A stretch of DNA of 14,162 bases from Desulfobacterales bacterium (lineage in GTDB: Bacteria; Desulfobacterota; Syntrophobacteria; B119-G9): the NCBI GenBank assembly GCA_026992215.1, contig JALXAI010000412.1, positions 1 through 14,162 of the forward strand, read 5' to 3'. Below, piece after piece: positions 7,379 to 13,927 of the stretch. The notes below the pieces were generated by a model, which worked only from the letters and a program-made list of their open reading frames with translations, did no database searches and was not told the origin of the DNA. The translations under genes were made by a program, and so were the position numbers. Positions within the stretch are counted from its first letter, which is position 1; every line of letters starts with the position of its first letter.

Positions 7379-7407
7379 CAAAATAACATCGGAAAAAGGA
7401 GTAGATC

Positions 7408-7902
7408 ATGGGACTGAAGGAAAGCCTCGGAAACACCATCAGAAACTTTGCAAGGATATTTCCCGGCATCGCAGAATACCAGGACAAGGAGAGCCTGAGG
7501 GGCCAGGACAAGGTTGTGCGGGAGCATCTTTCGGAAGCGCTTACGAGAACCGGCATACGGCTGGACGAGTTGAAAATGAGACTCATTGAAACTAAAAAGA
7601 TAAAATACCTGGACAGGTTGGAAATGTTGACGAAAAAAGTATCAAAGCTTGCCGATCTTATTAAACATGCCTCTTACGGTTACAGCCCGGTTTTTGCTGG
7701 CAACTCGATAGACGAGGCAAAGCTGAAAAAAATTTACGACTATGATATTTCTCTCGCCGAAGAGATAAAAAAGCTTGACAAGCAGGTCATCGAACTGGTG
7801 GAAAGAACAAGTATTTCTCTGAACGAAGCAGCCTTTGCGGATCTTGACCGGCGTCTGGTAAGGCTGGAGGGTTTGATAACGGGACGAAAAAAATATGCCT
7901 AG
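7408..7902 (+). CDS. Uncharacterised helical protein, first gene of the SPFH operon
   Basis: 164 aa, highly charged and without membrane segment, signal peptide or cysteine. Most of it reads as long amphipathic helices with heptad-like Leu/Ile spacing, for example residues 33-75 and 110-155, separated by a GYSPVF loop near residues 91-96. I do not recognise a named family. From memory, proteins of this look (an IPGIxEYxxKE-type N-terminus, later a GY-x-F loop and an IYDYD-like segment) occur beside SPFH/zinc-ribbon genes in various bacteria. In B. subtilis the equivalent place is taken by the PspA-family coiled-coil YdjF, which suggests a structural partner role, but this is inference. AAGGAG seven bases before the ATG fixes the start. 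The SPFH gene begins 31 bases after its stop. Confidence 0.85.
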   Translation: MGLKESLGNTIRNFARIFPGIAEYQDKESLRGQDKVVREHLSEALTRTGIRLDELKMRLIETKKIKYLDRLEMLTKKVSKLADLIKHASYGYSPVFAGNSIDEAKLKKIYDYDISLAEEIKKLDKQVIELVERTSISLNEAAFADLDRRLVRLEGLITGRKKYA

Positions 7903-7933
7903 ATCACAAAAGTAAAAAGCGGGGGAGTTTGAA

Positions 7934-9052
7934 ATGGGGATATTTCTTGAAATAATCGAATGGTTTGATGATACGGGGAAAACCATCGTTCAGCGAATTC
8001 CGCCTGAAGGCTCCGCGGATATAAAGCTGGGGGCACAGGCTATTGTTCGTGAAAACCAGGCGGCAGTTTTTTTCAGGGACGGCAAGGCCTACGATATCTT
8101 GGGGCCCGGGCGCCACACCCTTTCCACGCTTAACCTCCCTCTTCTGACAAGGGCGCTCAGTCTTCCGTTTGGTTTTTCCAGCCCTTTCAGGGTGGAAATT
8201 TACTATGTAAATACCAAGGTTTTCACCAACATGAAGTGGGGAACGGCGGAACCGGTGGCCTTCAGAGACAAAGAACTGGGAGTGGTCAGGCTGCGGGGAT
8301 TCGGTATTTATACCATGAGGATAGTGCAGCCGTTGCTCTTCATAAATACCGTGGTCGGAACCCAGGGCATTTTTCAAACGGAAGATATAAGTGACTTTTT
8401 GAGGGATGTGGTGGTAAGCCGGTTAAACGATGTCCTGGGAGAAAACCTCGATACAATATTTGACCTGCCCCGGATGTACGATGAACTCGGGGTCATGATC
8501 AAGATGAGAGTGAAGGAAGATTTTGCTCGTTACGGCATAGAGCTTATCGATTTTTACGTGGATTCCATTACCCCTCCTGAATCCGTACAGGAAATGATTG
8601 ATGCTAGAAGCGGAATGGAAGCCGTGGGTAACATGAACAGGTTCATGAAATTTCGTGCGGCTCAGGCCATGGGTAATGCGGCAAAAGGCGGGGGAGCACC
8701 GGGTAACGCGGCGTCAGGCATGGGGTTGGGGCTGGGTGCGGGCCTTGGCATGCTTATCCCCGGCATGCTTCAGCAGAGCATGGGAAAAGAAAGCTCAAAG
8801 ACCGACGAAACTCAAAAATGCCCCCAGTGCGAGACATCATTACCCATAAATGCCAGATTCTGCTACAACTGCGGTCACCAGATCGTAAAGGCCAATAAGT
8901 GCCCGAATTGTGGAGAAGATTTGCCACCTGATGCCAGGTTCTGCTTTTCGTGCGGTACAAAAATAGAGGCCAAAACCAAGGTGTGCCCTCACTGCAAAGC
9001 TGAGGCTCTACCCATGGCAAAGTTCTGCAACCAGTGTGGCGAGAAGCTGTAA
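7934..9052 (+). CDS. SPFH-domain protein with three C-terminal zinc ribbons (YdjI / 'virion core protein'-like)
   Basis: 372 aa. Residues about 25-225 are an SPFH/Band-7-type domain of the YdjI class: AIVRENQAAVFFRDGKAYDI, LGPGRHTLSTLNLPLL, FGIYTMRI and GIELIDFYVDSITPPE. No N-terminal transmembrane helix is present. Residues 247-283 are a Gly/Ala/Met-rich hydrophobic stretch (SGMGLGLGAGLGMLIPGML) that may touch membrane or mediate packing. The C-terminus holds three zinc ribbons with identical CxxC-x10-CxxC spacing: Cys296/299/310/313, 323/326/337/340 and 351/354/365/368. GGGGGAG six bases before the ATG sets the start. Such proteins assemble on membranes; B. subtilis YdjI works with PspA under membrane stress. 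The partner zinc-ribbon gene starts nine bases downstream. The family call is firm, the exact function unknown. Confidence 0.9.
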   Translation: MGIFLEIIEWFDDTGKTIVQRIPPEGSADIKLGAQAIVRENQAAVFFRDGKAYDILGPGRHTLSTLNLPLLTRALSLPFGFSSPFRVEIYYVNTKVFTNMKWGTAEPVAFRDKELGVVRLRGFGIYTMRIVQPLLFINTVVGTQGIFQTEDISDFLRDVVVSRLNDVLGENLDTIFDLPRMYDELGVMIKMRVKEDFARYGIELIDFYVDSITPPESVQEMIDARSGMEAVGNMNRFMKFRAAQAMGNAAKGGGAPGNAASGMGLGLGAGLGMLIPGMLQQSMGKESSKTDETQKCPQCETSLPINARFCYNCGHQIVKANKCPNCGEDLPPDARFCFSCGTKIEAKTKVCPHCKAEALPMAKFCNQCGEKL

Positions 9053-9061
9053 GATGTTCCC

Positions 9062-10531
9062 ATGAAAATAGAAGTTAGTTGCCCGCAATGTGGTGGCAGA
9101 ATCGACTTCGACGAAAAGTCCTTCGTTATCAGGTGCGATTTCTGCGGATCCACTCTACACCTGGTTGGAAAAGACCAGGTTTGCCATTTCCGCCTGAAAC
9201 CGAGACACGACCACAGAAAAGCCTCAGCCTATCTCTCTGCGGTCTTGCAAAAAAAACTGGGTCCTGATGTTTCGGTTTTGAAGATAAAACTTGTTTATGC
9301 TCCCTACTGGCGCATTCATGGAATGGTATTCAGGTGGATCTTCGGCAAAAAACTGGTAAAGGTTGTGTCTGCGTCCCCCTTCGGTTCATACAGGGAAGAT
9401 ACGAAAAAGCTGCTGACGAAACTTCTGGATCTCAGTTTCCCGGCTTTTCAAGGAATTTCGCTGGGTATGCAGTCGCTGGGAGTAAGAACGTCCGCGCTAC
9501 CGCTTTTTATCTTCGGAAATGTATCCGAAGAACCGGATGTTGCCTTTATCCGTGTTGATACAGACTTTGATTATGCCGTGAAGTACATGAACGCTTTCGT
9601 AAACGTGGGACTCGAATCGGAAGATGTGGAGCCGGAACTTGAAGATACCCAGGAAGTTGGCGAACAGTATTCCATTATTTACGTTCCTTTCTGGCTTGCA
9701 AAGATCGCTGCAAGGAACACAAAACAAATCATCGCAATGGATGCCATTTCCGGAAGCTCGGTCAAACGTTTTACGGGAGAAGAGATAAAAACCCTGAAAA
9801 AAATGCTTGAAGGAGCAGGGAATTCGTCCGATCTTCCCGTGCTCAGGTTTATCCCTTTCAGGTGCCCTGATTGTGGTTGGGAATTGCCCTTTTATCCGTA
9901 CAACAGCGTTCATATTTGCAGCACGTGCAGCAGGGGATGGTTCGAGTTTGGCGGGAAGTTTCGCCGGGTAAACTACAGGATCGCAGAAGCTCCATCGAAA
10001 GCAAACAAGAATAATGTTATTTTCCTGCCGTTCTGGCGGATTAAAATGACTGTTGCAATGCCTGACGGAACAGTTAAAAGTATTCCTCAATTGATCGGCA
10101 GAGGTTATCAGCCGTACAGAAAGTCCCTTCTCGATTCGGGAGAAGACATGCTCACGAACTTCATGATTCCGGCATTCAGAATAAAGAACATAAACGCATT
10201 TAACAAGATTGCTTCCCGTTTAACGGCCAACCCCGTGAAGTACCGCTTCGAGGAAAGCGCGGATCCTGGAAGGAGGAGCTTTGGTGGCGTGAATTTAACG
10301 TATTCCGAGGCCGAAGAAATGGCGCGGGTGGTGCTCCTGTCTCTTATTCCGCCTTTTGCAAGAAAGGCGCTGCAGGAACTCAAGGATGCCGATTTTAAAT
10401 TTTCGAATCACGAGCTTATCTACCTGCCGTTCAGGGAAGAAGGATTATTTTTAAGAGACCTGTATAGTGGATTTGCCATCCAGAAAGGGGCGTTGAGTTT
10501 CGGGAAAGTAAAGGGAGGATTTATACCTTGA
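9062..10531 (+). CDS. Duplicated TFIIB-type zinc-ribbon protein of the SPFH operon
   Basis: 489 aa, no signal peptide or clear membrane helix. There are two zinc ribbons with identical CxxC-x14-CxxC spacing: Cys7/10/25/28 (CPQCGG...CDFCGS) and Cys268/271/286/289 (CPDCGW...CSTCSR). Each is followed by two motifs of the form (Y/F)xP(F/Y)(W): YAPYWR (79-84) and YVPFW (207-211) after the first ribbon, FLPFWR (321-326) and YLPFR (454-458) after the second. The prolines are 128 and 133 residues apart, so the protein looks like a tandem duplication of one architecture. I know of no defined function. It occupies the place of the zinc-ribbon partner (YdjG-like) in SPFH/PspA-type clusters. The start is nine bases after the SPFH stop with a poor ribosome-binding site, suggesting coupled translation. 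Confidence 0.85.
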   Translation: MKIEVSCPQCGGRIDFDEKSFVIRCDFCGSTLHLVGKDQVCHFRLKPRHDHRKASAYLSAVLQKKLGPDVSVLKIKLVYAPYWRIHGMVFRWIFGKKLVKVVSASPFGSYREDTKKLLTKLLDLSFPAFQGISLGMQSLGVRTSALPLFIFGNVSEEPDVAFIRVDTDFDYAVKYMNAFVNVGLESEDVEPELEDTQEVGEQYSIIYVPFWLAKIAARNTKQIIAMDAISGSSVKRFTGEEIKTLKKMLEGAGNSSDLPVLRFIPFRCPDCGWELPFYPYNSVHICSTCSRGWFEFGGKFRRVNYRIAEAPSKANKNNVIFLPFWRIKMTVAMPDGTVKSIPQLIGRGYQPYRKSLLDSGEDMLTNFMIPAFRIKNINAFNKIASRLTANPVKYRFEESADPGRRSFGGVNLTYSEAEEMARVVLLSLIPPFARKALQELKDADFKFSNHELIYLPFREEGLFLRDLYSGFAIQKGALSFGKVKGGFIP

Positions 10532-11199
10532 TGAAAGTTTTGAAAAGGCATGAGCTCGGTTTCTACTATTTTATTGAAAATATCGGCCGGAGTGGAACCG
10601 GTGTTGCGTCGGCCACAACCGGGAGCGTTGCTCAGACCGAGGGTGGGAGTCATCATGATAAAAAACTCATTTTCCTGGACAGAGACGGAGTAATTAACGT
10701 AGATTCGGAAGAATTTATAAAAAAATGGTCGGAATTTGTTTTCTGCCCCGGTTCTCTGGAAGCACTGCGCATGCTTACCGACGCCGGTTACTACCCGGTT
10801 GTTATCAGTAACCAATCGGGGATAAATCGTGGAATCCTCACCATCGAAGACCTCGATGACATAACTTCGAAAATGATTGCCACGGTCAGGGATAACGGAA
10901 GTTTCATAGGCACCGTCTGCTATTGTCCCCACGAACCCGAAGAAAAGTGTTCGTGCAGGAAACCTGAAACGGCCATGCTTGAGTTCGCGGCAGGAAAGTT
11001 TCCAACCCACGATGGTAGAACCTATTTTGTTGGAGACCGGGAAAGCGACGTGAACGCAGCAATAAATTTCGGTGTGGTTCCGATTCTTATCGATGGTTCC
11101 GTAAAGGAGGGGCAGGTAAGGCGCCTGGATAGAAAAATTCCGGGCTACCTCTGCCGTTCCCTGTTGAGTGCCGTGGAAAAAATTATTCTCCTTCCTTGA
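10531..11199 (+). CDS. gmhB: GmhB-like D,D-heptose 1,7-bisphosphate phosphatase (HAD family)
   Basis: HAD phosphatase of the HisB-N/GmhB type; GmhB removes a phosphate from heptose bisphosphate in making the ADP-heptose of lipopolysaccharide. Numbered from the ATG at 10531 (222 aa): FLDRDGVIN with nucleophile Asp50 and acid Asp52, motif II VISNQSG (Ser93), the zinc loop CPHEPEEKCSCRKP (Cys132, His134, Cys140, Cys142, then Lys144), and VGDRESD (Asp169, Asp173). The catalytic and zinc residues are complete. Odd: residues 1-43 match nothing I expect in GmhB, which normally starts a few residues before the DxD motif. A well-placed GGTGGGAG plus ATG (10655) sits exactly there but one base out of frame before a six-A run, so the true start may be disturbed (see findings). 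The ATG overlaps the upstream stop as TGATG; a TTG at 10528 is also possible. The next gene has its own regulatory gap. Confidence 0.88.
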   Translation: MKVLKRHELGFYYFIENIGRSGTGVASATTGSVAQTEGGSHHDKKLIFLDRDGVINVDSEEFIKKWSEFVFCPGSLEALRMLTDAGYYPVVISNQSGINRGILTIEDLDDITSKMIATVRDNGSFIGTVCYCPHEPEEKCSCRKPETAMLEFAAGKFPTHDGRTYFVGDRESDVNAAINFGVVPILIDGSVKEGQVRRLDRKIPGYLCRSLLSAVEKIILLP

Positions 11200-11224
11200 C
11201 ATATAATCAGCTTTGACATAACAA
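11196..11224 (+). promoter_or_regulatory. Possible promoter region of the xseA operon
   Basis: TTGACA occurs at 11196-11201 (overlapping the gmhB stop) and again at 11213-11218, and a perfect TATAAT lies at 11202-11207. No pair has ideal geometry: TTGACA at 11196 with TAACAA at 11219-11224 is 17 bases apart but weak, and TATAAT lacks a good -35. A promoter here is likely; its exact elements are not resolved. Confidence 0.35.
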
Positions 11225-11230
11225 GTTCAG

Positions 11231-11248
11231 AGCTAACGCTCATTAGCT
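11231..11248 (+). promoter_or_regulatory. Perfect 6-bp inverted repeat upstream of xseA
   Basis: AGCTAA, six bases, TTAGCT. No T-run follows, so it is not a terminator. It sits just downstream of the likely promoter and could be an operator or a leader hairpin. Confidence 0.35.
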
Positions 11249-11272
11249 TACACCTGGAGGCCACAACAGGAT

Positions 11273-11395
11273 ATGAAAATTTCACAGGAAGAAATGGCAG
11301 ATGGTGGCTTTCTTAAAATTATTTGCTGGTGTCCGCTGTTTTTCCCACCTGGCGCGTGCGTTTTCATCCGGACTTGTGAGGTACATCGCGAATAA
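11273..11395 (+). CDS. Possible 40-aa ORF ending on the xseA start codon
   Basis: ATG at 11273, 40 codons, stop TAA at 11393-11395 overlapping the xseA ATG by one base (TAATG). The product starts MKISQEEMADGGFLKI and has a hydrophobic, cysteine-rich middle (Cys18, 20, 29, 35; CWCPLFFPPGAC). A GGAGG lies 12 bases upstream, rather far, and an AGG nearer. I know no family. The stop-start overlap, and the poor ribosome-binding site of xseA itself, make translational coupling plausible, but chance cannot be excluded at this length. Confidence 0.3.
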   Translation: MKISQEEMADGGFLKIICWCPLFFPPGACVFIRTCEVHRE

Positions 11396-12753
11396 TGACC
11401 ACGAAAATTTACACGGTTTCAAAGCTGAACAGGGAGATAAAACTTATCCTGGAGAAATCCTACCCCTTCATCTGGCTGGAGGGTGAAATATCGAATTTCA
11501 GGGTGGCTCCCTCCGGTCACTTCTACTTCACGCTTAAAGATAAGAGCAGCCAGATCCAGGCGGTGATGTTCCGATCCCAGCAGCGCTCTCTTCGCTTTGA
11601 ACTGGAAGACGGTGCCCGGGTGGTTTGCCAGGGAAGAATAGGGGTCTATGAACAGCGCGGAGTTTACCAGCTCTACGTGGATGTTGTTGAGCCCCTTGGC
11701 GTGGGTGCCCTTCAACTGGCCTTTGAGCAACTTAAAAAGAAGCTTGCTGCCGAGGGATTGTTTGACCGGGAGACAAAAAAACCTTTTCCCGTGGTGCCGC
11801 AGAGAATAGCCGTGATTACCTCTCCCCGGGGAGCAGCGATACGTGATGTTTTAAAGATTCTTCAAAAAAGTGTTCTTCCGGTAGAAGTCTACATTTTCCC
11901 GGTAAAGGTACAGGGAGAAGGGGCCTCGGCGCAAATAGCGGAAGCAATTAAAGAAGCAAACAGATTGACGGAGAGGTTTTCGTTTGACTTAATCCTGCTG
12001 TGCAGGGGTGGTGGCAGCATTGAAGATCTGTGGCCCTTCAATGAGGAGAACCTTGCGAGGGCAATCTTCGATTCCGAGTTGCCGGTAATCTCGGCGGTGG
12101 GACACGAGATTGATTTTACCATCGCGGATCTTGTGGCGGACTTCAGGGCTCCCACTCCCACCGGTGCCGCTGAAATGATAACTGCTCAGCTCGAGAAAAC
12201 CAGGTTGTTCCTGGTTGACACCAGCAGACGCATGCGTTTACAAATCGAGAACCTGATGAAGCTGAAACGCCAGTACTTTTCCACGCTCATGCGAAGCCTT
12301 TCCGATCCGAGGAGGCTCCTTACAAACTGGCGACTTTCGCTGGACGAGTTGTGTAATTCCATGGTTAGACAGTATACCCGGATAGTGCATGAAAACAGGA
12401 GGAAACTCACCGAAGCGGAAAGAGGGATGCACACTTATCACCCGGGAAACGTTTTGAAAAATGCCAGGGAGAGATGCCTTCGGTATCAGCGGGAACTTGA
12501 AATTTTTATCCGGCAGCACATTGCAAGATCCAGGAAGGAAATCGAAAAAAAACGAGCGGGTCTGGATCTTTTGAATCCTCTGGCCGTTCTGGAAAGAGGG
12601 TATTCGATTACGTACCTCAGGCCCGATATGAAAATTGTTAAATCGTCGACTCAGGCAAAAACAGGTGATAAATTAATGGTGCGGTTGAGCGAAGGTGAGC
12701 TTGATTGTGTTGTGGAAGGGAGTAACTGGGTTTCGGTAACGGAGGGAAAATGA
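11395..12753 (+). CDS. xseA: Exodeoxyribonuclease VII large subunit
   Basis: Catalytic subunit of exonuclease VII, which degrades single-stranded DNA from both ends in repair and recombination. 452 aa, near the E. coli length. Seen: the N-terminal OB-fold (IYTVSKLNREIK, WLEGEISNFR, PSGHFYFTLKD, residues 5-48), VITSPRGAAIRDVL (140-153), the conserved catalytic region RGGGSIEDLWPFNEE (204-218) and SAVGHEIDFTIADLVADFRA (233-252) with PTPTGAAE after it, then a long helical region that docks the small subunits, and the C-terminal VLERGYSI element. The start is set by alignment with the family N-terminus; only a distant GTGAGG lies upstream. The stop overlaps the xseB start as ATGA. Confidence 0.97.
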   Translation: MTTKIYTVSKLNREIKLILEKSYPFIWLEGEISNFRVAPSGHFYFTLKDKSSQIQAVMFRSQQRSLRFELEDGARVVCQGRIGVYEQRGVYQLYVDVVEPLGVGALQLAFEQLKKKLAAEGLFDRETKKPFPVVPQRIAVITSPRGAAIRDVLKILQKSVLPVEVYIFPVKVQGEGASAQIAEAIKEANRLTERFSFDLILLCRGGGSIEDLWPFNEENLARAIFDSELPVISAVGHEIDFTIADLVADFRAPTPTGAAEMITAQLEKTRLFLVDTSRRMRLQIENLMKLKRQYFSTLMRSLSDPRRLLTNWRLSLDELCNSMVRQYTRIVHENRRKLTEAERGMHTYHPGNVLKNARERCLRYQRELEIFIRQHIARSRKEIEKKRAGLDLLNPLAVLERGYSITYLRPDMKIVKSSTQAKTGDKLMVRLSEGELDCVVEGSNWVSVTEGK

Positions 12754-13001
12754 GCCGCAAGCTTACTAAATTTGAAGACGCCCTTGAAAAGCTTTCCAGG
12801 ATAGTAGAGAAACTCGAAGAAGGAAACCTGTCGCTGGACGAAGCCATCAAGGCGTTCGAAGAAGGGGTAAAGCTTTGCCGGTTTTGTGCCAAAAAGCTGG
12901 ACGAAGCGGAGCAAAAAGTCGCCTTGTTGTTGAAAGATCAGAAAGGCGAAGTTTACACGGAAGAGTTTGAACAGGAAAATGGCGGTGAAAATGGGTTTTG
13001 A
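12750..13001 (+). CDS. xseB: Exodeoxyribonuclease VII small subunit
   Basis: Small helical subunit that coats the long helices of XseA in exonuclease VII. 83 aa, typical size. The family pattern is plain: KFEDALEKLSRIVEKLEEGN, LSLDEAIKAFEEGVKLCR and KKLDEAEQKV. The ATGA overlap with xseA, with GGAGGGAAA just upstream, fixes the start and implies coupled translation in the expected multi-subunit stoichiometry. The short C-terminal tail is acidic and variable. The next gene starts inside its 3' end. Confidence 0.96.
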   Translation: MSRKLTKFEDALEKLSRIVEKLEEGNLSLDEAIKAFEEGVKLCRFCAKKLDEAEQKVALLLKDQKGEVYTEEFEQENGGENGF

Positions 13002-13887
13002 TCTCAAGGAATACCTGAAAGAAAAACAACGGTTGGTGAACGATGCGCTGGAGCGCTTCCTGCCGCCCGTTGCGGATCCTACTAGAAATCTGGTGGAATC
13101 GATGCGCTATAGCCTCTTTGCCGGAGGTAAGAGACTGCGCCCGATTCTGTGCCTGGGGGCAGCTGAAGCCCTGGGGAAGGATCCCGAACTCTGTCTCCCC
13201 GTCGCGTGTTCTCTTGAAATGATTCACACGTATTCGCTAATCCATGACGATCTTCCCGCCATGGACGACGATGATTTGAGGAGAGGTAAACCAACCAATC
13301 ACGTGGTGTTCGGTGAAGCCATGGCAATACTGGCGGGAGATGGGCTTTTGACGGAGGCGTTCTACGTGTTGAGCAACCACGCGGAAAATGAGTTGATTAA
13401 TCCTACAAAGTTGTTAGAAATTATAAGGGTAATATCTGAAGCCGCAGGTTGCAGAGGCATGGTGGGCGGACAGACAATAGACCTGGAGTCGGAAGGGAAA
13501 AAAATAGAACCTTCGCTTCTGGAACAGATGCATTCGCGCAAAACCGGTGCCTTGATAACTGCTGCAGTGGAAAGTGGTGCCGTGGCCGCCGGTGCTGACG
13601 ACGAGGCCAGGAAGGCTCTGATCGATTACGGAAAGCACTTCGGCCTGGCGTTTCAGATTACCGATGACGTGCTTGATGTAACCGGGGATTCCGAAGAAAT
13701 GGGCAAGCCCGTGGGAAGCGACGAGGCGAAAAACAAGAGCACTTTCCCCGCGCTTTTTGGGCTTGAGAAAGCAAGGGAAAAGGCCAGGTTTCACGTAAAC
13801 AGGGCTGTAGAATCGTTGAAACTCTTCGACGATAAGGCCACACCCTTGAGAGAACTCGTGAAGTACTTGTTGAAAAGGAAAAAGTAA
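12991..13887 (+). CDS. ispA: Polyprenyl synthetase, farnesyl/geranyl diphosphate synthase type
   Basis: Prenyltransferase that condenses isopentenyl diphosphate with allylic diphosphates, normally to farnesyl diphosphate. With the ATG at 12991 it is 298 aa (E. coli IspA 299). Seen: GGKRLRP for substrate binding, the first aspartate-rich motif DDLPAMDDDDLRRG (Asp86, Asp87, Asp92), GGQTIDL, the KTG of HSRKTGAL, and the second aspartate-rich motif DDVLD (225-229). HTYSLIHDD resembles IspA; product length (C15 or C20) cannot be settled by eye. Start choices are ATG 12979, with AGGA too close, and ATG 12991, preceded by GGCGGTG; the latter fits family length. It overlaps xseB by 11 bases, and dxs, an earlier enzyme of the same pathway, follows 40 bases later. 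Confidence 0.95.
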   Translation: MGFDLKEYLKEKQRLVNDALERFLPPVADPTRNLVESMRYSLFAGGKRLRPILCLGAAEALGKDPELCLPVACSLEMIHTYSLIHDDLPAMDDDDLRRGKPTNHVVFGEAMAILAGDGLLTEAFYVLSNHAENELINPTKLLEIIRVISEAAGCRGMVGGQTIDLESEGKKIEPSLLEQMHSRKTGALITAAVESGAVAAGADDEARKALIDYGKHFGLAFQITDDVLDVTGDSEEMGKPVGSDEAKNKSTFPALFGLEKAREKARFHVNRAVESLKLFDDKATPLRELVKYLLKRKK

Positions 13888-13927
13888 ATATTAACAGCTA
13901 TATCCAAACTACTCCGAGGGTATACTT

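Noticed and set aside
7133..7407. Sigma-54 promoter driving the SPFH operon, as in some psp systems
   Set aside because: No TGGC-N8-TTGC element found in the gap on the plus strand.
9497..10090. Minus-strand open frame of 197 codons inside the zinc-ribbon gene
   Set aside because: Antisense to a gene with two intact zinc ribbons; product shows no family features.
10420..11202. Long minus-strand open frame (about 260 codons) opposite gmhB and the end of the zinc-ribbon gene
   Set aside because: It lies antisense to genes with clear family motifs, has no recognisable domain and no ribosome-binding site; a mirror of coding bias on the other strand.
11301..11486. Plus-strand 61-codon ORF overlapping the xseA start in another frame
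   Set aside because: Runs 90 bases into the certain xseA coding sequence, has no ribosome-binding site and no recognisable product.
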